This document shows, piece by piece, positions 40,612-48,880 of a stretch of DNA of 64,000 nucleotides (the stretch's first letter is position 1; the number at the start of each line of letters is the position of its first letter). Origin of the DNA: CAYFQB01 sp964345225 (lineage in GTDB: Bacteria > Nitrospirota > Thermodesulfovibrionia > Thermodesulfovibrionales > UBA6898); contig CAYFQB010000053.1 in assembly GCA_964345225.1 (NCBI GenBank), positions 1 to 64,000 of the forward strand. Direction: 5' to 3'. The notes under the pieces were generated by a model that did not search any database, was not told the origin of the DNA, and was given only the letters and a program-made list of their open reading frames with translations. A program made the position numbers and the translations under genes.

Positions 40612-41847
40612 TTATTTTTTAGCCTGTATTGCCTCTGGTGACAGTTTGGTGACAGCCGATAATTTATTAAGTGACAATTTTTTGATATCCGTTCTTAAAT
40701 TTTCAATGTGTTGATAGGCATACTTTTCAGTCATTTTTATACTGCTATGACCTAATAATCTGGAAGCCTTAAACAATGATGTGCCACTATTGACAAGTTG
40801 AGATGCAAAGGAATGCCTTGTTGCATCATAAAGTCTTAGATTCTCTGTAATACCAGTTTTCTGTCTCGCGCTAAACCAAACTCTATCTAATGCACTCGGT
40901 GAATAATATTTACCTGTACGAGGATTAATAAAAATAAAAGATTCGGGCAAATTGTTTCTAATCCTCTCTGAAATATATTCATACATCTCTGGATGAATAG
41001 GAATAGTAATTGATTTTGAACTCTTCCCCTCTTTCTTTTCTCTGTAAACATTTCCTGAAAATGAGGCAGATATTTTTATAGTCTGAGTTTTTAAGTCAAT
41101 ATCCTTACATTTCAAGGCCCGTGCTTCTGAAGGTCTGCAGCCATGTAACATAAGGAAAGCTATTATAGGCTTATCTTTATCCGATATATTCTTAAATAAA
41201 GTGGTTTGATCTTCTTGGGCAAGCCATTTAAAGTTGTGCTTGGCAACTTTAACTCTTGGAAATGCAGGAACATTATCAATAATCTCTAAATCGTTCTTGC
41301 AGTAACGTAAGAATGTTTTAAATAAATCGAGTATATTTTTTACAGATTTGCTTGAAATATCATATTTATTTTCAAGATGTTCTTTGTAATTTATTAAATC
41401 AATCTTTTTTAATTCTCTTACATCTTTAGTATTAAAATAATCCTTTGCAATATTTACAATTCTCGTATAATGCCTTGCATAAGACGGGGCAATATATTTC
41501 AACTTATATTCTAAAAACTGATCAAGGAACTTTGAGACCCAGAATTTTTCAAGTTCTGTTTTAATGTATCTGGAAGGGTCAAAATTATGATTCTTAATTT
41601 CATAGTTTATATAATATAGAAAATTAACGGCCCTCTGGTAAGTATCTAATGGCTGTCCTTGTTTATCACTAAAAATCCTTATCCTCTGTCCTTGATGATA
41701 CAGGTCAATATAAAATCTTACAGGAATAATTTTACAAGCAGGACATATGAAGCCTAAGTGCCTGAACATAGAGATCTTTTTAGATACATCAACGAATGGA
41801 CCTTGACATTTCGGACATGTCCCTCTTGACCTGATAACACCTTTCAT
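40612..41847 (-). CDS. Tyrosine recombinase (integrase) with N-terminal zinc-ribbon
   Basis: A site-specific integrase of 411 residues. The N-terminus has two CxxC pairs (CPKCQGPF and CPACKI), a zinc ribbon not present in most integrases. Next come a SAM-like core-binding domain (about 110-210) and the catalytic domain with GCRPSEARALK (Arg), TRHSFASQLVNSG (Arg-His), LLGHSSIKMTEKYAY (His and Tyr nucleophile). It lies between a tRNA-Leu gene and an att-like copy of the tRNA end, with no other cargo. It seems intact and is probably responsible for insertion at this tRNA. Confidence 0.94.
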   Translation of the reverse strand: MKGVIRSRGTCPKCQGPFVDVSKKISMFRHLGFICPACKIIPVRFYIDLYHQGQRIRIFSDKQGQPLDTYQRAVNFLYYINYEIKNHNFDPSRYIKTELEKFWVSKFLDQFLEYKLKYIAPSYARHYTRIVNIAKDYFNTKDVRELKKIDLINYKEHLENKYDISSKSVKNILDLFKTFLRYCKNDLEIIDNVPAFPRVKVAKHNFKWLAQEDQTTLFKNISDKDKPIIAFLMLHGCRPSEARALKCKDIDLKTQTIKISASFSGNVYREKKEGKSSKSITIPIHPEMYEYISERIRNNLPESFIFINPRTGKYYSPSALDRVWFSARQKTGITENLRLYDATRHSFASQLVNSGTSLFKASRLLGHSSIKMTEKYAYQHIENLRTDIKKLSLNKLSAVTKLSPEAIQAKK

Positions 41848-42035
41848 CTCTTGCCCCCGTTTTGATTGAGAGTTTAAAGATAAATGATGTCATCCAGATA
41901 TGTCAAGTTCTTATTTATCGCGGTCTCGGCTTCAAATATTATGAGTTTAGGCAATAGCGCACAATGAAATTGGTGACAGTCTGGTGACGGTGATCATGAA
42001 ATATTGGAACCTATAACTTTCCTATTTTTTTTCAA

Positions 42036-42062
42036 AAAATGGTGCCGAAGGGGGGAGTCGAA
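42036..42062. repeat. att-like direct repeat at tRNA-Leu
   Basis: The 3' end of tRNA-Leu plus flank, matching 40548-40574 with two mismatches. It would be the tRNA-proximal attachment site of the integrase island. Confidence 0.75.
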
Positions 42063-42126
42063 CCCCCACGGCGTCTCCACCACTAGACCCTGAACCTAGC
42101 GCGTCTGCCAATTCCGCCACTTCGGC
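42040..42126 (-). tRNA. tRNA-Leu (CAG anticodon)
   Basis: An 87-nt class II tRNA on the minus strand. Acceptor arms GCCGAAG and CTTCGGC pair fully, with an encoded CCA end. The D-arm has GGCGGAATTGGCAGACGC. The anticodon arm CTAGG-TTCAGGG-TCTAG gives CAG. A long variable arm GGTG/CGCC and T-arm GGGGG-TTCGACT-CCCCC complete it. The 3' end serves as the integrase target. Confidence 0.96.
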
Positions 42127-42427
42127 AATGAGCTATCTTGAGCGCGCCTGCCTGCCAGCAGGCAGGCATATTTTCAAACCTCCGATTTCATCGAATGCTT
42201 CATTTTTAAGGGGCAAATTTATAATATCTTCACATAAAAAAACTGTCAACATCATAATCTTTGCCGAAAAATAGACAGACTATTTAACTTCTTGATTTCC
42301 CTGTCATTGCGAAGCAATCTATAAGACTAGATGAAAGCATCGGAGATTGCTTTGCTGAGTTTACAATGACAATCGATGACAATTTTCTATGTCTATTCCC
42401 CGGTTTTTTATTTTCTAACTAAGAAGA
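42127..42427. repeat. Intergenic region with two palindromic repeats
   Basis: A perfect GC-rich palindrome GCCTGCCTGC-CA-GCAGGCAGGC lies at 42146-42167. At 42303-42370 a 68-nt inverted repeat runs from GTCATTGCGAAGCAATCT to AGATTGCTTTGCTG...ACAATGAC. No gene is seen. Confidence 0.65.
42303..42370. repeat. Inverted repeat GTCATTGCGAAGCAATCT type
   Basis: The outer GTCATTG/CAATGAC and inner GCAATCT/AGATTGC arms pair with intervening mismatches. Related fragments (AGAAGCAATCTATAAAGG) occur near 14299. This style of repeat is widespread in environmental genomes. Confidence 0.6.
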
Positions 42428-43216
42428 TTACTTTTTATCAATAAGCTTGATTAGTGCTCTTGCGCTGCGTGCACCGGAAATAAGTGTGCCATTTGGCAGG
42501 ATTATGGCAGGTGTGCCTTCTATACCGAGTTTTTCAGCAAGCTTTATATTCTCGTCTATGACTGTTGTTTCACATTTTGGCTCTGGCAACTCTTTGTTCT
42601 CAAAGGCATCTTCAAGGAGAGCTACTGAATTTTCGCACATTATGGCCTTTGACTTTTCATAAGCTCCCTTGTGCATAGGCAGTGGATATAGAAATATATA
42701 AAATGCTATATCTTTTCTTTCTTCTATTACCTTCTTCATCTCCTGATGAAGTTTTCCACAGAATGGTCATTCGGGATCATCAAAAACCGCAACCTTCTTT
42801 TTTGACTTCTTATCACCCATTACAAGTGCATTTTCATAAGGAATTAACGACAGGTCAATTTTATTTATCTCTTGTAAACTTTCCTCTGTGAGATTAACCA
42901 TCTCCTTAAGTGAGAATATATTCCCTGCAATCAAATATTTATATGAATAATCAATATAGACAATTCCTTTCTTTTTGCCCGACTCAATACCTATTTCCCA
43001 CAAACCTTTCATTGGTCTGTTCTGGACGTTCAATACCTTTACACCGGGAATCATTGTTCTCAAGACCAATTTTGCCTTTTCAGTATCTATGATATGGCAT
43101 TTGATACATTCCTGTTCAATTTCGGAAAAAGCATATGCAGTATTACTGATTATAAAAAGCGCCAGATGGATAGTTATCAAAAGTATTATGGATTTACGCA
43201 TTGCCAAGTATAACAT
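42428..43216 (-). CDS. DsbC-like thiol:disulfide protein, probable selenoprotein (UGA at active site)
   Basis: Read through one TGA (42767-42769), this is a 262-residue exported thioredoxin-fold protein. A signal peptide (MRKSIILLITIHLALF, cleavage near AYA) is followed by a haem-type CIKCH, a DsbC-like N-terminal domain (MKGLWEIGIESGKKKG, YIDYSYKYLIAG) and a DsbC/DsbG-like catalytic domain. The active site reads VFDDPE-TGA-PFCGKLHQEMKK, so TGA takes the place of the first Cys of CPFC. A cis-Pro loop GIEGTPAIILPNG follows. A 7-bp hairpin (42734-42751) lies 15 nt after the TGA. Selenocysteine is the best reading; a nonsense mutation or sequencing error is the alternative. The start may instead be ATG at 43201. 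Upstream is a FixH-like gene. Confidence 0.8.
42734..42751 (-). promoter_or_regulatory. Candidate bacterial SECIS hairpin
   Basis: In the mRNA, CUUCAUC and GAUGAAG pair perfectly around an AGGA loop. The stem begins 15 nt after the UGA and the loop lies 22 nt after it. Bacterial SECIS elements lie within the coding sequence just past the UGA, with a small apical loop that has a G near its start, which this fits. Confidence 0.65.
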
Positions 43217-43257
43217 ATTTCATACTTTTAAAAAAAGGAAAAGTCTCAACTTTCAAT

Positions 43258-43767
43258 TTACTGCTGCAGATCACTCTGATTGGAACTTTCAATACCTTTT
43301 ACAACATCAGGGAAAACAAACTTAACCGTGTCCTCAAGAGCATCCTTCTTCACATATATCCTGAATTCCCAATACCCTCTCTTTGTCAGGTACACCTTCT
43401 CTACATGGTAAAGTCCATCCCCTATTTCTGTAATAACAGGCACACCTGGGGCACCAAAGCCATATTCGGGCATCCATGGAGTAATCGTTATTTCTGCTCC
43501 AATAACACCCATATCTTTTTGATCGTACATAAAAATATAAAAAGTATTTTCCCCTAACTTAAAATCATCTTTATTTAGCATCTCAATTCTGAACAGCCTA
43601 TTATCTGTAATTTTCGATAGGCTGTTGTTGTGTTCGATAGACTTTAGTCTTCGTGATCCATCATGTTCACCATTAACTGCACCAGAGTTACCTGACCACC
43701 AGCATATAATACCCACTATGATCAATATGGAAACAAAGAAAAACCTAGAATTATATTTATATAGCAT
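43258..43767 (-). CDS. FixH/YtkA-like exported protein
   Basis: A 169-residue protein with an N-terminal membrane helix or signal (FFFVSILIIVGIICWW). Its single beta-sandwich domain resembles FixH/YtkA: FKLGENTFYIFMYD, then GAEITITPWMPEYGFGAPG and YHVEKVYLTKRGYWEFRIYV. Such domains are linked to copper handling or cytochrome oxidase assembly in other bacteria. A GGAGG site precedes the ATG. The stop lies 41 nt before the DsbC-like gene, so they are probably co-transcribed and both act outside the cytoplasmic membrane. Confidence 0.72.
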   Translation of the reverse strand: MLYKYNSRFFFVSILIIVGIICWWSGNSGAVNGEHDGSRRLKSIEHNNSLSKITDNRLFRIEMLNKDDFKLGENTFYIFMYDQKDMGVIGAEITITPWMPEYGFGAPGVPVITEIGDGLYHVEKVYLTKRGYWEFRIYVKKDALEDTVKFVFPDVVKGIESSNQSDLQQ

Positions 43768-43800
43768 TTACTCCTCCATTAATGAATCTTCTGTTCAATA

Positions 43801-44064
43801 TTACCTTACTATCAGAAAATAAACAACAACAGCAATTATTGCAAAGCAGACAGCCAGAAGAATCCTTATCCACCATCTCAACTTTAAAAATGTATAGAAC
43901 TCTTTCCACCAGTTTATTTTATATATTTCATACCATTTAGTATTAAATAATAATGAGAGTTCATATGCCTCCTCCCAGAGGCTACGTTTTGGAGCAGGTT
44001 TCAGACCACCTTTATCCCAGTCTATCTTTCTCTCTTTAAACCAATCCCTGTCTTCAAGCCCCAT
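43801..44064 (-). CDS. Small C-terminally anchored membrane protein
   Basis: Function unknown. The 87-residue protein begins MGLEDRDWFKERK, is charged and aromatic for about 60 residues, and ends in one hydrophobic helix (IRILLAVCFAIIAVVVYFLIV), so the N-terminus probably faces the cytoplasm. The start at 44064 is preferred because GGGGG lies 6 nt before it; an ATG at 44076 overlaps that site. It is the first of a three-gene minus-strand set with the FixH-like and DsbC-like genes (33-nt gap). Confidence 0.65.
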   Translation of the reverse strand: MGLEDRDWFKERKIDWDKGGLKPAPKRSLWEEAYELSLLFNTKWYEIYKINWWKEFYTFLKLRWWIRILLAVCFAIIAVVVYFLIVR

Positions 44065-44259
44065 AAATACCCCCATCTAACTATACAGAAAATTTCTATA
44101 AAACTTCTGAAGCCTTTCTGCAATTAAAGAATACCTTAAGCGCACCTGTAAAAACAATAAATCCATACTTTTCTGAGGCAGAATTCTTAATAATGGTGTG
44201 CCAATTCTGTAACCTTCATGATATAATTATTTGCATTGTCTTTTTTGAATAGGTTGTTT

Positions 44260-45603
44260 ATGCACAGGATATTCAGAAATATACATTTTAAGATTTTCTT
44301 CTTCGTGCTTGTGCTTCTCATTACTACGACCTTAGTTTTTTATTTCATCACAGTACAGATAATGAACAAACACATTCAGAACGAGGTCGTCAAAAGAGCA
44401 GAGGGATTAAGCAGGAGTATTGCGGCATCAGCAGGGTTCAGCTTTCTATCCAAGGATCTGCTTGGCCTTGACAACATCGTTTATAAAATAAAGAATTCGA
44501 ATCTGGATGTTGAGTATATTGCAATTGTCGGTACAGATAACAAGACTATAGTGCACAGCAACATCAGTAAAAGCGGAGAGATACTTAAACCGTCATCTGG
44601 CCGGCTATTCAAAGAAAGCTGGGACGGCACTGTCGTAAATGAAGTAAACGGTCCATACGGCTCTATCTTTGAGATATCAAGCCCTATAATATTTATGAAT
44701 AAACAACTCGGTTCTGTGATACTCGGCATTAACAAATCGGTTCTTTTAACTGCACAGGATGTCTCTCGAAAAAGAATAATGGGAGTATTTACTGTTACGC
44801 TACTATTGGGTATAGTTGTCAGTATTATATTGTCATCTTTTATGACAAGGCCCATTAAAGAACTTTCAAAAGGTGTAGATGAACTAAAACATGGTAAAAG
44901 AAGCAGGCCACTGAAGATTTATTCGCAGGACGAACTGGGAAGGTTAACAGAAAGTTTCAATGAGATGACGGCATTGATAACTGAACAACGTGACAAACTT
45001 AGTGAATCTGCACGTAATCTAGAAGAGTCTTATATCTCTACAGTCAAGGTTTTAGCGGCAGCCATAGATGCCAGGGACCCTTACACACATGGCCACGCCA
45101 CAAGGATTTCACAGTTATCATTAATGATCGGCAAGGAAATCGGTCTCAGTAAAATGGAACTTGAAGACCTTGAAATTGCATGCCTTTTCCACGATGTTGG
45201 TAAGATCAAGACTCCCGATTCGATTCTTCGTAAGAAAGGCAAGCTCGATTCATCGGAACGCAGGGAGATGATGCTTCATACAGAATATGGCGCAGAAATT
45301 CTCAGCAAAGCACCATCACTCCACAAATTTATTCCTGCTGTCAAGTATCACCATGAATGTTATGATGGCACAGGATATCCCGAAGGACTGAGCGGTGACA
45401 GGATTCCTCTTTTTGCAGCTATAATATCCATAACCGACACTTTTGACGCAATAACTTCAGATAGACCCTACAGAAGGGCTCTCTCGAATAAACAGGCGTT
45501 GAAGAATATGGTTGAACTTTCAGGCAAACAGTTTAATCCAGATCTCCTTAAGAGCTTTGTCCATATAATAGAAAAAGACAATAATCTTCGAGGGACGACA
45601 TAA
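44260..45603 (+). CDS. Membrane HAMP/HD-GYP c-di-GMP phosphodiesterase
   Basis: An inner-membrane sensor with a first helix (KIFFFVLVLLITTTLVFYF), a periplasmic sensory region of about 125 residues, a second helix (MGVFTVTLLLGIVVSIILS), a HAMP linker (TRPIKELSKGVDELK) and an HD-GYP domain with complete motifs (FHDVGKIKTPD, HHECYDGTGYPEGL). It should hydrolyse cyclic di-GMP in response to an external cue. The start is taken as ATG at 44260; a TTG at 44236 would add eight residues. Its stop overlaps the ATG of the next gene (TAATG). Confidence 0.93.
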   Translation: MHRIFRNIHFKIFFFVLVLLITTTLVFYFITVQIMNKHIQNEVVKRAEGLSRSIAASAGFSFLSKDLLGLDNIVYKIKNSNLDVEYIAIVGTDNKTIVHSNISKSGEILKPSSGRLFKESWDGTVVNEVNGPYGSIFEISSPIIFMNKQLGSVILGINKSVLLTAQDVSRKRIMGVFTVTLLLGIVVSIILSSFMTRPIKELSKGVDELKHGKRSRPLKIYSQDELGRLTESFNEMTALITEQRDKLSESARNLEESYISTVKVLAAAIDARDPYTHGHATRISQLSLMIGKEIGLSKMELEDLEIACLFHDVGKIKTPDSILRKKGKLDSSERREMMLHTEYGAEILSKAPSLHKFIPAVKYHHECYDGTGYPEGLSGDRIPLFAAIISITDTFDAITSDRPYRRALSNKQALKNMVELSGKQFNPDLLKSFVHIIEKDNNLRGTT

Positions 45604-46457
45604 TGAAAAATTCTCCTGCAAAGGCAATGACTGTTGTTGGAATTATATTATTTCTATTCTTTTCGTCATGCATGCAACTGAAGAAGGCAGAGGTGGATTT
45701 TAGACTCAGGAATACCGACCGGTACCTTGTCCAAGGTGATTTCCAGAAGGCTATAGATGCATATAAAGGTGCATACAGAAGATATCCGGAAGACCAGATG
45801 ATATTGAACAACTACATTGATGCCATCAAGTATATAAAGAACACCGCTGACAGTTCATTCGACATGGAGGACTTTGCCGGTGCAGAGATAATCTACGGTA
45901 TACTGTTTAACAATTATCAGGATTTTAAGGGGTTTTATTCGTTGCTCCCGTTTGACAGAGAAGAATTAATTACAAGGATAAATAACAGCAGAATAAACGT
46001 GATCAGAAGCCAGACTCAAAATTATATTGCTTCAGGCGATTTTCAAAAGGCTATAGATGCCTGTAATGTCATGTATACTAAATATCCCCAGGACAAGGTA
46101 TTAACACGCAGTTATATAGAAACTATCGAAACCATAAAGAACACTGCCATCATGGCTTTTAACAAGGAGGATTTTGTATACGCTGGTAAGATCTACCACA
46201 TTTTGCTGAATAACTTTCATAATTTTACTGAGTTTGCCTCTTTGCTTTCTTTCAACACTAATTATCTGAATACCAGGATTACAGCCTGCAGCAAAGCCCT
46301 TTTTAATAAAGGGCTCGAGCAATACAGAAAAGGCAATCTAAATAAAGCAATCTATCTGTGGGAGAGCCTGCTCGCTTTTGATCCCGACAATGCAGATGCC
46401 ATGAAGGCAATTGATACAGCCAATACTCAGTTAAGAAATCTCGAGAAGAACAGATAA
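45603..46457 (+). CDS. TPR-like lipoprotein
   Basis: A 284-residue protein with a lipoprotein signal (lipobox LFFSSC, Cys about residue 23). Three repeated units follow, each with a pattern like YLVQGDFQKAIDAYKGAYRRYP, YIASGDFQKAIDACNVMYTKYP and a shorter YRKGNLNKAIYLWESLLAFDP, typical of tetratricopeptide repeats. It is probably an outer- or inner-membrane-tethered scaffold. TAATG overlap couples it to the HD-GYP protein, so it may present or assemble the sensor's partner. The two longest repeats look like an internal duplication. Confidence 0.85.
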   Translation: MKNSPAKAMTVVGIILFLFFSSCMQLKKAEVDFRLRNTDRYLVQGDFQKAIDAYKGAYRRYPEDQMILNNYIDAIKYIKNTADSSFDMEDFAGAEIIYGILFNNYQDFKGFYSLLPFDREELITRINNSRINVIRSQTQNYIASGDFQKAIDACNVMYTKYPQDKVLTRSYIETIETIKNTAIMAFNKEDFVYAGKIYHILLNNFHNFTEFASLLSFNTNYLNTRITACSKALFNKGLEQYRKGNLNKAIYLWESLLAFDPDNADAMKAIDTANTQLRNLEKNR

Positions 46458-46747
46458 CGATATTTCTAGGTTAAAACTTAAGATTTTTCTCCCATTTTGT
46501 TATCAGAAAAGTAATTTAACGAATCCGCTACAAAAAGCGGGGTGCACGGAGCAGGGAGCAGGGCGAACCAAATAAACAAGAGAAACTAGAGAAACCAAAC
46601 AAACACGTAACCGATAGACGATAACCGAAACGGGCTTCGTAACTGTTACCGTAAGACGTAACCTTTTAGTTCTCATAGAGCACAGGGCAAAGGACATGGT
46701 GCAGATAAGATTGAAAATTGAATATTAGATATTAAATTGCCACATCC
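46458..46747. repeat. Intergenic composite repeat without hairpin
   Basis: It contains a nonad tract (AAACAAGAG, AAACTAGAG, AAACCAAAC; 46575-46605), an ACGGGC-CTTCGTAACTG junction and the conserved block at 46635-46675 with homology running on to 46738. The hairpin found at 28899 is absent at the matching junction. A 64-codon frame across it is an artefact. Confidence 0.8.
46635..46738 (+). repeat. Composite-repeat conserved block, copy at 46.6 kb
   Basis: About 100 bp match the reverse complement of 28796-28895, covering CTTCGTAACTGTTACC, GACGTAACCTTTTAGTTC, AGAGCACAGGGCAAAGGACA and ATGGTGCAGATAAG. This is the longest shared stretch among the composite repeats. Confidence 0.85.
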
Positions 46748-47995
46748 TCAATTTTCTGTTTCCTTTTTTGAACTCCACGGTGCAAATTTCAAAAGTAGGA
46801 GTATTCCGGGAACCGCTATCAGGGCACATGCAATAAAAAAGCTCTCCCATCCCATATGCTCAACAAAAAATCCCGTCGGTGCTGATGCAAAAACCCTCGG
46901 AACACCCATGAGGCTGGTAAGAAGCGCATATTGTGTTGCAGTAAATTTTTTGTTTGTAATACTTGCCATAAACGCAACAAAAGCCGAAGTCCCCATACCG
47001 CTACTGAGATTTTCAAAAGCTATTACACCGGCCAAAGCAGTAATGCTGTAACCTATTTTTGCAAGAACAGCAAAACCGGCAGTGGATAGTCCCTGTAGAA
47101 AACCAAAAATCCAAAGAGAACGGTTTATTCCAAGACGCAGCATAATAATGCCGCCTACAAAACCACCCGTTAATACAGCCCCTGTACCGAAAAATTTTAC
47201 GACTTTACCAATTTCATCTGTCGAAAACCCCATATCAATATAAAAAGGCGCGGTCATAGCTGCAGCCATGGTATCACCGATTTTATAGAGAAGTATAAAG
47301 GCTAGTATCAATAATGAACTCCTTCGGGAAAAATATTCAACAAGGGGATCGATAACTGCTTCTTTCATGTTTCTTGGTTTTCCAACATTAATAACTGGTT
47401 CAGGAGTTAGAAGGGTGGTGATAACACCAGGGAGCAAACAGGCAGCCATTATCATGTAAACCAATGTAAATGAAATGTGAGCAACCATTATAAGGCCACC
47501 ACCTCCCGCAAGGAGCATACCCGCTCGATATCCATTTACATAAAGCGAAGAACCTAACCCTAGCTCTTCATCAGCAAGGTCTTCCCTTCGATATGCATCA
47601 ACAACTATATCCTGGGAGGCACTGAAGAAAGTAACCAAGAATGCTACAAGTGCCACCAGCAAAGGACTATTTTTAGGATCAGTTAAACCCAAACCGACAA
47701 TTGAAATCATCAAGATTACTTGTACAACTAAAAGCCAGCCTCTTCTTCGGCCTAGAAAAGGCAGAGTAAAACGATCCAGAATAGGAGCCCATAAGAATTT
47801 GACTGTATACGGGAGTCCAACCAATGAAAATAAACCGATCATTGTCAGATTTACACCCTCAATTCTCATCCACGTTTTTAATACATCCAAGGTAAGATGA
47901 AGAGGAAGGCCGCACGCAAAGCCCATAATCAAGGCCACCAGCATCCGTCGGCTGAAAATCACCCTAAGCATGGATTTTCGACTTTCAGGCTTCAT
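46748..47995 (-). CDS. ampG: AmpG-like muropeptide transporter (MFS)
   Basis: AmpG imports GlcNAc-anhydromuropeptides for cell-wall recycling. The 415-residue protein has about 12 membrane helices and AmpG/PAT-family segments: FACGLPLHLTLDVLKTWM, LFSLVGLPYTVKFLWAPILDRF, GRRRGWLLVVQ, SASQDIVVDAYRRE, and GMGTSAFVAFMASI with TATQYALLTS. It is followed upstream on the same strand by a DUF1460 amidase-like gene 21 nt away, which supports a role in muropeptide recovery. Confidence 0.9.
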   Translation of the reverse strand: MKPESRKSMLRVIFSRRMLVALIMGFACGLPLHLTLDVLKTWMRIEGVNLTMIGLFSLVGLPYTVKFLWAPILDRFTLPFLGRRRGWLLVVQVILMISIVGLGLTDPKNSPLLVALVAFLVTFFSASQDIVVDAYRREDLADEELGLGSSLYVNGYRAGMLLAGGGGLIMVAHISFTLVYMIMAACLLPGVITTLLTPEPVINVGKPRNMKEAVIDPLVEYFSRRSSLLILAFILLYKIGDTMAAAMTAPFYIDMGFSTDEIGKVVKFFGTGAVLTGGFVGGIIMLRLGINRSLWIFGFLQGLSTAGFAVLAKIGYSITALAGVIAFENLSSGMGTSAFVAFMASITNKKFTATQYALLTSLMGVPRVFASAPTGFFVEHMGWESFFIACALIAVPGILLLLKFAPWSSKKETEN

Positions 47996-48016
47996 GTTTT
48001 CCTTTCAAGATGTTCA

Positions 48017-48754
48017 TCAATTTGAATCGCTTATATTCTTCGGTCTCAATACAATCAGGCCGGGCTTTTCTGAAATATAATCTTTAAAGTCCTGATCAAT
48101 CACTTTTCTGTGTTTACTGTCTGACGAGGCATGCCTTAGAAAAACTTTATTGTTCTCTTTGATAATAATCCCTACATGCGAAACATCCAATCCATCTTTT
48201 TCTGAATATATACCTGCATAATCTCCCGTTTTCAGTCTGTCTATAACTACATCATCAATTGAATCTGAAGGTATGTACCTGATTTCTCTCTTTATAGTGA
48301 CAATCCCGGGTATAAAAAATGTCCCGTCTTCTCTCTTATTAAGTAACTTCAGTATTTTCTTAGTCTTTCCATCCCCGATCTGTTCTGTAACATCGTTAAC
48401 AAAGTCTGAATTGAATTCTCTCCAATCAGTAAAGAAATGATTTCTGTTTTTAAATTCAATTACCCCATCCCTGTATCTGACCTTCTTAAGGTTTTCCTCA
48501 AATTCCAAATAAGAACTCGACAAGCGCATTGCCTCAATAGTGTCAATGAAGGTAAAACAATCAAATTCCAGAAGATTTATAGTAAAAACTTCACGGTTAC
48601 TGATATCTCCGGTCAATGTTGATTCTTTATAAGTGTTGCCGATAAACTGTTTTGAGAGGGAACCGATTCGTCCCCCTGCATCACTAATCTTCGAATATTC
48701 TTCAATAACAACATTTAACTGTTCCTGAGACCAGTTACCAAGAATTATATTCAT
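48017..48754 (-). CDS. DUF1460 / amidase-like cysteine peptidase-fold protein
   Basis: The family (PF07313-like) has an NlpC/P60-related fold, and some members have been proposed to act as N-acetylmuramoyl-L-alanine amidases on small muropeptides. Key residues: the putative nucleophile Cys in LLEFDCFTFIDTIEAM and the His in GLDVSHVGIII, with a downstream FLRHASS. The 245-residue protein has no obvious signal peptide, so it may act in the cytoplasm. Its close pairing with AmpG (21 nt) supports a peptidoglycan-recycling unit. Confidence 0.85.
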   Translation of the reverse strand: MNIILGNWSQEQLNVVIEEYSKISDAGGRIGSLSKQFIGNTYKESTLTGDISNREVFTINLLEFDCFTFIDTIEAMRLSSSYLEFEENLKKVRYRDGVIEFKNRNHFFTDWREFNSDFVNDVTEQIGDGKTKKILKLLNKREDGTFFIPGIVTIKREIRYIPSDSIDDVVIDRLKTGDYAGIYSEKDGLDVSHVGIIIKENNKVFLRHASSDSKHRKVIDQDFKDYISEKPGLIVLRPKNISDSN

Positions 48755-48880
48755 TTGTTCACCAATATAAAATAGATTTAATCACTAATAGAAGGTATCA
48801 AAAGATTGTTTAAATATCAAGAGATGTTTCTATAAGTGGAAAAGTCACTTTTTTTATCGTTATAATTAATATTGGATATC

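Noticed and set aside
42428..42739. Short 103-aa protein starting at the internal ATG of the DsbC-like gene
   Set aside because: Starting at MKKVIEERK would remove the active-site CxxC region and lacks a signal peptide; the upstream in-frame half and the hairpin make a single read-through product more likely.
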